A stretch of 64,000 nucleotides of DNA, from positions 9,258,501-9,322,500 of the forward strand of contig NC_064447.1 in the NCBI RefSeq assembly GCF_023343835.1. Direction: 5' to 3'. Shown one piece after another: positions 58,644 through 64,000 of the stretch; the first letter of the stretch is position 1; each line of letters starts with the position of its first letter. The position numbers were made by a program, and so were the translations under genes. The notes beneath the pieces were generated by a model. The model did not search any database and was not told the DNA's origin. It saw only the letters and a program-made list of their open reading frames with translations. This DNA is from Lagopus muta. Taxonomy: Eukaryota > Chordata > Aves > Galliformes > Phasianidae.

Positions 58644-61604
58644 ATGGAGAGCCCTGGGGACGAGGATGACTTCAACGAGCGGTTCGCCGCCGAGCTGGAG
58701 GTGCTGGCCGAGCTGGAAGGTGCGCGGGGGGGCCAGGCCTGTTCGATGCTGCTGGGAGCGGGTGGGCGCAGCCGGGAGTTGGGGTCATGCGCTGCTGCCG
58801 GGGGGAGCCACGGGGGAGGGCCGGGAGCTGTGCCGAGCGGCTCGGAGAGGAGGTGGCTCGGGGATCCCACCCGTGGCTGTAAGTGTGGAACCAGGCTCTG
58901 TTCGGTGGTGAGAATGGAAGCGCTGGGAACGAACCGGAGTGCAGGAGGTCCCATCAGGCAGCAGTGCTGTGCTGTGCGAGTGGGGAAGCACAGGGACCCA
59001 GGGAGGCTGTGGGTTCTTCTTGAAGATCTAACTATAACCCTTACCCTAAGCCCATCTGGCCCCCTGCTCTGATTGTCTCTGCTGCAGTAGGGTGGCACTG
59101 AAGGCACCCGGAGGTCCCTTCCCACCTCTACCACCCTGCACTCCCTTCCAGATTACCCATCCCCTCCCGGCCCCAAAGTCTCCAAGTTCCGCAGCAGGAA
59201 GCAGCCACAGGAGGAGGCTGGCCTGGCTGTGGGACCCAGTGCCAGGAAGAGGAGCCAGGAATGTGCCCTGCACTCATCCCCACTGCCCTCACTGCCTGCA
59301 GAGTCCCCTGTGGCCCTCAGTAAGGTTTTGCTGCACTGGTGATGTGAGCACTCTGTGGCTCCCTGCTGCATCCCAGCTTGCTCTGGCTTTGTTCTGTGCC
59401 GTGTCTCTCATCTTTCTCCCACCTCTGTGTCTCACGCAGCTCCAAAGCCAAAAAGGCAGCGGCTGGAAGCTGTGAAGAAGCTGAACTTTGGTGGGGATGG
59501 TGAGCTGGACGCAGATGTCCTCCAGGATGCTGTCACACTTGTGCCTGGCTCAGCATCACCCCGTGGTCCCCGTGGTGCCAGGTTGGCCCTGTGTCTCTGT
59601 GTCACTGAGCTTAACATCTGCCTACCGATGCTGCGGGATCTCCATGGATGGGGTTTGATTGCTCCTTCTCTCACCCTCTGATGAAATAGCCTGGCATTTC
59701 CCAGCCCAGAGCTGGAGGTGAGCGGCCTGGGGCCCCTGCAGAGCTCACCACCCACTGAGAACCCAAAGCGTGTCCTCAAGCGCCCGCCTGTCCTGGGGGA
59801 CTACATCAATGTGACATCCAGTGAGGGCACCAGGGTCTTCATGGCAGTAAAGGACGATCCCTCCAAGATAGGGATGGAGGTAAGGAGACCTCCATCCAGT
59901 TCAGGAGCTCTGATGGTACATGGAACGTGTGCTGAGCATCAGCACTCCTCTGTTCCTCACAGCTCTGTGATTCTGTGGGCTGGAACCGGCCACTCCATCT
60001 GCTGGGAGTCCCCTTCTCCTACCTGAAGGAACAAGTGTATGAAGAGGTATTGCTCCTTCCTGACAGCCCCTGGCCCCACTCACCCATCATCACGGGTTGG
60101 TGGGGTGTTCCTCACCCCTCTCACCCTATTTGTGCCCCAGCATCGGAGGAGAGCTGTGGAAGCATCACAGCAGTTGACGGAGATAATAAACAGGTGAGGT
60201 CTGGGCAGCTCTTGTCCTCACCACGCTCTCAGTTGTGAGATGCTGCAGTGGGTCTGGATGTGGGATCCATATCTGCCTGCAGCATTTTTGCCTGGAAGAC
60301 ATGGGGTGAGCTCCCAGCTCTGCCTCCTTCTGCCACATGGCTTGTGTTCACACTTTTAGCTCCTTGGAGACTGGTGATGAGGCCACAGTGCAGCCTGGGG
60401 ACATGATTGAGGAGGAGCCTACTCCCCATTGCCTCTGGGTGGACAAGTTTGCTCCCCGGCGCTACATAGAGCTGCTCAGTGATGATGTGAGCTGCTGGGG
60501 TCAGCGGGGTTTGGGGGGATGTTTGCTTTATTCTTTAATGCTGTGGGTGGTTGGGTTGGGTTTGCCATTTCATCCAGCCCTTGGCCCAGAACCTTGTGAG
60601 GTTCATTGGTGATGGCTCTTATTCTTGTTTGCTGCTCAGTACACAAACCGCTGCCTGCTGAAGTGGCTGAAGCTTTGGGACACAGTGGTGTTTGGTAAGG
60701 AGAAGCCCGTGAAGAAGGCAAAGCCTGGTGCTGAGGCTCACCCCTCGTTCAAGCAGCCCAAGGAGCCGCAGAACAAGTGGAAAACAAAGGCACAGCTCAC
60801 AGAGGAGATCCTGGAGGCTGAGCTGGACCAGCACAAGAGACCCAAGTACAAGGTGAGCAGGGCAGGGCACAGAGCACATCCACGTAGTGTCTCCCAGACC
60901 CCAGCACTGGAGAGGAGCAGTGTCTGTCCTTTCTCTTCCAGTACAGATCCAGGAGAAATCTTCTTCCATGTCTCCCATTTAAAAATACGCCGTGTTTTTT
61001 TATTGTTGTTTTTTGTTTAATCTTTTGTTTCAGTTGAGTAATATGTTAACCATGTGTAGCAGAAATGCTAAGTCATGGCCTGAAACAGTGATTGAGCACC
61101 TGGTGGGAAGGCAGGGCCAACCCAGGAGAGCTCAGGTGCATGCAATGTACCTGAGTGACTGGAAGGGGTAGAGCCAGGATCCACCCCCTTCCAAGGCTTC
61201 ATTTAAGGGTTGGCAGTGGTGGTGAGGATATCTGTTGCTAGAAGTCCCTACCTCCCTGAGGCCTTTCAAAAGTAAGCAGCTCTTTTCCTTCGTTTCTGTA
61301 TCTGTGGCTTCTGCATTTGGTCTTGTTCTCGTTTGCTGTAGATGAAGACTTTGCTACCCTGCTGTTATTGTCCTATTATAGCATCACACTGGGGAGGGGA
61401 ACAGGGCCTGCCATATTAGATGGGCTGGTAGAGGAGAGAAGCCCCAGCCTGTCAGAGGTTGGAATTGACTTCATTCACTATGGACAAACATGGTATGGCT
61501 TTGGGCAAGTGCTTCTGCACTCAGAAAAGAGCAGGAATGCTGAAAGAGCAAAAGAAGCAGAGATAACAGGCCATTTTACAGCTTTGCTGCATTTGGTGAA
61601 AGAT

Positions 61605-61639
<35 letters not shown>

Positions 61640-64000
61640 AGGGAAGCAAAAATAGATACTAGGAAGTCTTGTGGGAGTATAATTCTTCAAGGGGTTTTTG
61701 TGCACCTTTTTCTATTGTCCTATAAATACACAGATAGGCACGAGTGATGCCAGCTGGGACAGCTGTCACTTCTGGGAGCTCCTGCTCTATTTTTCCCTTC
61801 CATGGTGACCTTCTCCCAGCATCTCTACAACCAGGGCTAAAGGCAGAGCTGTCCTCCTGGCATTGTGGTTGCTCCATGCCTTTCCATGCCCTCTCTCCCT
61901 GCAGGTGGCCCTGCTGTGTGGTCCGCCTGGCCTGGGGAAGACAACACTGGCACATGTCATTGCACAGCATGCAGGGTATAATGTGGTGGAGATGAATGCC
62001 AGGTGAGATGAATACCAGCACGACCCTGTGAGGATAGTCACACTGGGGTGGCACTGAGCTGAGTTGGTGTCCCACAGTGATGACCGCAGCCCGGAGACCT
62101 TCAAGACACGCATTGAAGCTGCCACCCAGATGAAGTCAGTGCTGGGTGCTGAGGAGAAACCCAACTGCCTGATCATCGATGAGATCGACGGCGCGCCCAC
62201 TGTGAGTCCTCACCTGGGCTTATGTCTTTGAATCACAGCGTGGTTGGGTTGGAAGGGACCCCAAAACCCCCCAGCCCCACCCCTGCCATGGGCTGTGTGC
62301 TCTTCACCAGCTCAGGCTACCCTGGGTCTAGCTGTGGCCTGGGGCAACCACGACTCTAGGCAGCCTGTGCTTCCTCTCTATTGATGCAGCCAGGATAACT
62401 ATTGGCCCATAGTTGGCTTCTCATCCATTGAACTCCCAAGTCCTACCCTGCAGGGCTGCTTCCTATGAATTCTTTTCCTGGGGTTGCCCTGGCCTAAGTG
62501 CAGCACCATGTCCTTGGCTGTGTAGAACTTCATTAAGTTCATATGGGCCCATTTCTCAAGTTTACATCTGGCCACCATTTGCTTAATTATTACTCTAAAC
62601 AGCAAGCACTCGCTTCTGTCCCTTCATTTCTCCCAAGGCCTCCATCACTGTGCTGCTGAACATCATCAACAGCAAGGAACCTGAGGGTGAGGCGGCTGCA
62701 AGCGGAGGGCGACGGAGAAGGCGAGAGGGCAGCCTGCTGCTGCGGCCTGTCATCTGCATCTGCAATGACCAGTGCGTGTCAGGAGAGAAGCTGGGACACC
62801 TGCCCTAAGGGTGGCTCAGGTGTCATAGAATCTTGGAATGGTTGGGCAGGGAGGAACCTTAAAGATCATAGAACCATAGGGTGATTGGGTTGGAAGCGAC
62901 TTTATTAGAACTGTGGAATGATTGGGTTGAAGGGATCCTAAAGATCATAGAACTGTAGGGTGGTTGGCTTGGAAGGGAGCTTGTTAAAACCATGGACTCG
63001 TTGGATTGAAAGAGGCCTTGTAGGTCATTAAATCATAGAACCATAGCATGGTTGGGTTGGAAGGGACCTTGCAGACCCCCAGCCTCAACCCTCTGCCATA
63101 GGCCAGCTGCCCTCCCCTTTTGCCCCACTCCCTCAACTCAGCTCAGGCTGCCCATCCGTGGCCTCAGGCACCTCCAGGGACAGGGAGCCCACAGCTCTAG
63201 GCAGCAGCGCCAGCCCCTCACCACCCTCTGTCCCTGTGCCAGGTATGTCCCTGCGCTCCGACCACTGCGGCAGCAGGCATTCCTGCTCAGCTTCCCCCGG
63301 ACAGCCCCGTCCCGGCTGGCACAGCGCCTTGGGGAGGTATGGATTAGCCCCAGCACTGCCCCCTGCATGGCTGCGTGGCCAGGAGCAGTGCTCAGTTCCC
63401 TTCTCCTACAGATTGCCCAGCAGCAGGGCATGAGGGCGGACATGGGAGCACTGCTGGCACTGTGTGAGAAAACAGAGAATGACATCCGCTCATGCATCAA
63501 CACCCTGCAGGTATGTGTAGTGCCAGGGGCTGGGGGGAGGCAGCACAAGTGGTTGAAAGAACTGGTATGGTTCAGTCTGGAGAAGAGAAGGCTCAGAGGA
63601 GACCTTATGGCTCTCTACAACACCCCAAAGGGAGGTTGTGGCAAGGGCTGGTTGGCCTCTTCTCCCAGGTGACACCAATAGGGTTACGAAAGGGAATGGC
63701 TTTATGTAGTGCTAGGGGAGGTTCAGGTTGGATATTGGGCAACATTTCTTCTCCGAAAGAGAGCGACTGGGCACTGGCACTGCTGCCCAAGGAAAGGGTG
63801 GGATCACCATCCCTGGGAGCGTTCCGGAACTGTGGGAAATGTGGCACAGAGAGATGTGGGGAGTGAGTGAGTGTAGTGGGTTGGTATTGGACTTGCGGAT
63901 CTTAAGGGTCTTCCTCAACCACAATGATTCTGTGGTTGTATTATTTGTTTGTGTCTTGTGTTGCAGTTCCTGCACGGCCGAGGCCAGAAGGAGTTGGATG
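58644..64000 (+). CDS. CHTF18: Chromosome transmission fidelity factor 18, 5' part (partial, runs off the right edge)
   Basis: Large subunit of the alternative RFC clamp loader that loads PCNA and supports sister-chromatid cohesion. Exons: 58644-58719, 59152-59319, 59440-59581, 59690-59879 (or from 59705), 59963-60046, 60141-60193, 60360-60486, 60640-60852, 61905-62002, 62078-62201, 62638-62771, 63243-63336, 63412-63510, 63967-64000 onward, about 545 codons. It starts [20 protein letters not shown], where human has [18 protein letters not shown]. The AAA+ core is in view: Walker [10 protein letters not shown] at the start of the ninth exon, MNASDDRS, Walker [11 protein letters not shown] in the tenth, and the sensor region [24 protein letters not shown] is a clear family match. 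An intron splits N-A-S. The rest of the AAA+ module and the C-terminus lie outside. Confidence 0.95.
61044..61640 (+). mobile_element. Probable LTR-retroelement relic in CHTF18 intron 8
   Basis: This intron is much longer than its neighbours. It opens with TGTTAACC and has an LTR-like layout with a TATA-like TTTAAGGG about 160 bp in, and style reminiscent of chicken ERVL-type LTRs. It ends in 30 A residues (61609-61638). No recognisable retroviral protein is encoded. The family is a guess from memory. The A-tail could instead mark a non-LTR or processed insert. It looks old and incomplete. Confidence 0.35.
62232..62600 (-). mobile_element. CR1 LINE fragment in CHTF18 intron 10
   Basis: The + strand is antisense CR1. 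It begins with GTGGTTGGGTTGGAAGGGAC, has an AGGCAGCCTGTGCTTCCTC region, and then the more internal GGGTTGCCCTGGCCTAAGTGC and TCATATGGGCCCATTTCTCA. It ends about 40 bp before the exon 11 acceptor. Confidence 0.85.
62824..63240 (-). mobile_element. CR1 LINE 3' end with a six-fold repeated terminal unit
   Basis: Six copies of a 39-44 bp unit (CATAGAA...GGTTGG...GAAGGGACC-like) start near 62824, 62867, 62907, 62946, 62990 and 63034. A longer antisense CR1 body then follows to 63240. The unit is the CR1 3' terminal sequence in complement. The final bases, CACCCTCTGTCCCTGTGCCAG, serve as the polypyrimidine tract and acceptor of CHTF18 exon 12. Confidence 0.85.
63545..63945 (+). mobile_element. CR1 LINE 3'-end fragment, sense orientation
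   Basis: Sense CR1 3' region (TCAGTCTGGAGAAGAGAAGG, then CACTGGCACTGCTGCCCAAGG), ending with the typical CAATGATTCTGTGGTTGTATT near 63945. It fills most of CHTF18 intron 13 and is opposite in orientation to the copies in introns 10 and 11. Confidence 0.9.

Noticed and set aside
61317-61610. 97-codon open frame before the A-run
   Set aside because: It lies within the probable repeat relic in a CHTF18 intron. It resembles no protein I know and has no splice link to CHTF18.

Overview
The window is vertebrate nuclear DNA, almost certainly from a galliform bird, chicken or a close relative. Its genes are split into small GT-AG exons, its promoters are CpG-rich, and its interspersed repeats are CR1 LINEs with the avian 3' end. 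The gene order matches the region syntenic to human 16p13.3: FAHD1(-) HAGH(+) HAGHL(+) CIAO3(-) MSLN(+) MSLNL(-) RPUSD1(-) CHTF18(+). Exon models were built by hand from reading frame, splice sites and intron phase, and from remembered human proteins. Every internal junction listed keeps the frame.

Layout. 1-155 is the 5' end of FAHD1, divergent from HAGH across a shared CpG-rich promoter. HAGH (583-8422) and HAGHL (9877-11807) are head-to-tail glyoxalase II paralogues with six internal exons of identical length. HAGHL converges on CIAO3 (25720 down to 14809), a cytosolic iron-sulfur assembly factor. After about 7.5 kb with no convincing gene comes mesothelin, MSLN (33285-47144). Its paralogue MSLNL (53564 down to 48579) converges on it. 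RPUSD1 (58255 down to 56881) and CHTF18 (58644 to beyond the right edge) share a divergent CpG-rich promoter. CR1 copies cluster in the CHTF18 introns and around MSLNL.

Functional themes. HAGH completes the glutathione-dependent methylglyoxal pathway, and HAGHL is its variant neighbour. CIAO3 serves extramitochondrial Fe-S protein maturation. MSLN and MSLNL are predicted secreted, furin-processed, GPI-anchored proteins of the mesothelin/stereocilin/otoancorin superfamily. RPUSD1 is a pseudouridine synthase-like protein and CHTF18 is the large subunit of the alternative PCNA clamp loader.

The most interesting points are: (1) a PTS-rich, mucin-like segment of about 240 codons lying inside one MSLNL exon; (2) an MSLN with about 230 extra N-terminal residues of stereocilin/otoancorin-like repeats that human mesothelin lacks; (3) signal peptides of both paralogues split over two tiny exons; (4) a 41-bp-spaced triple CCAAT array in the RPUSD1/CHTF18 promoter; and (5) a six-unit array of CR1 3'-end sequence leading into a CHTF18 splice acceptor.
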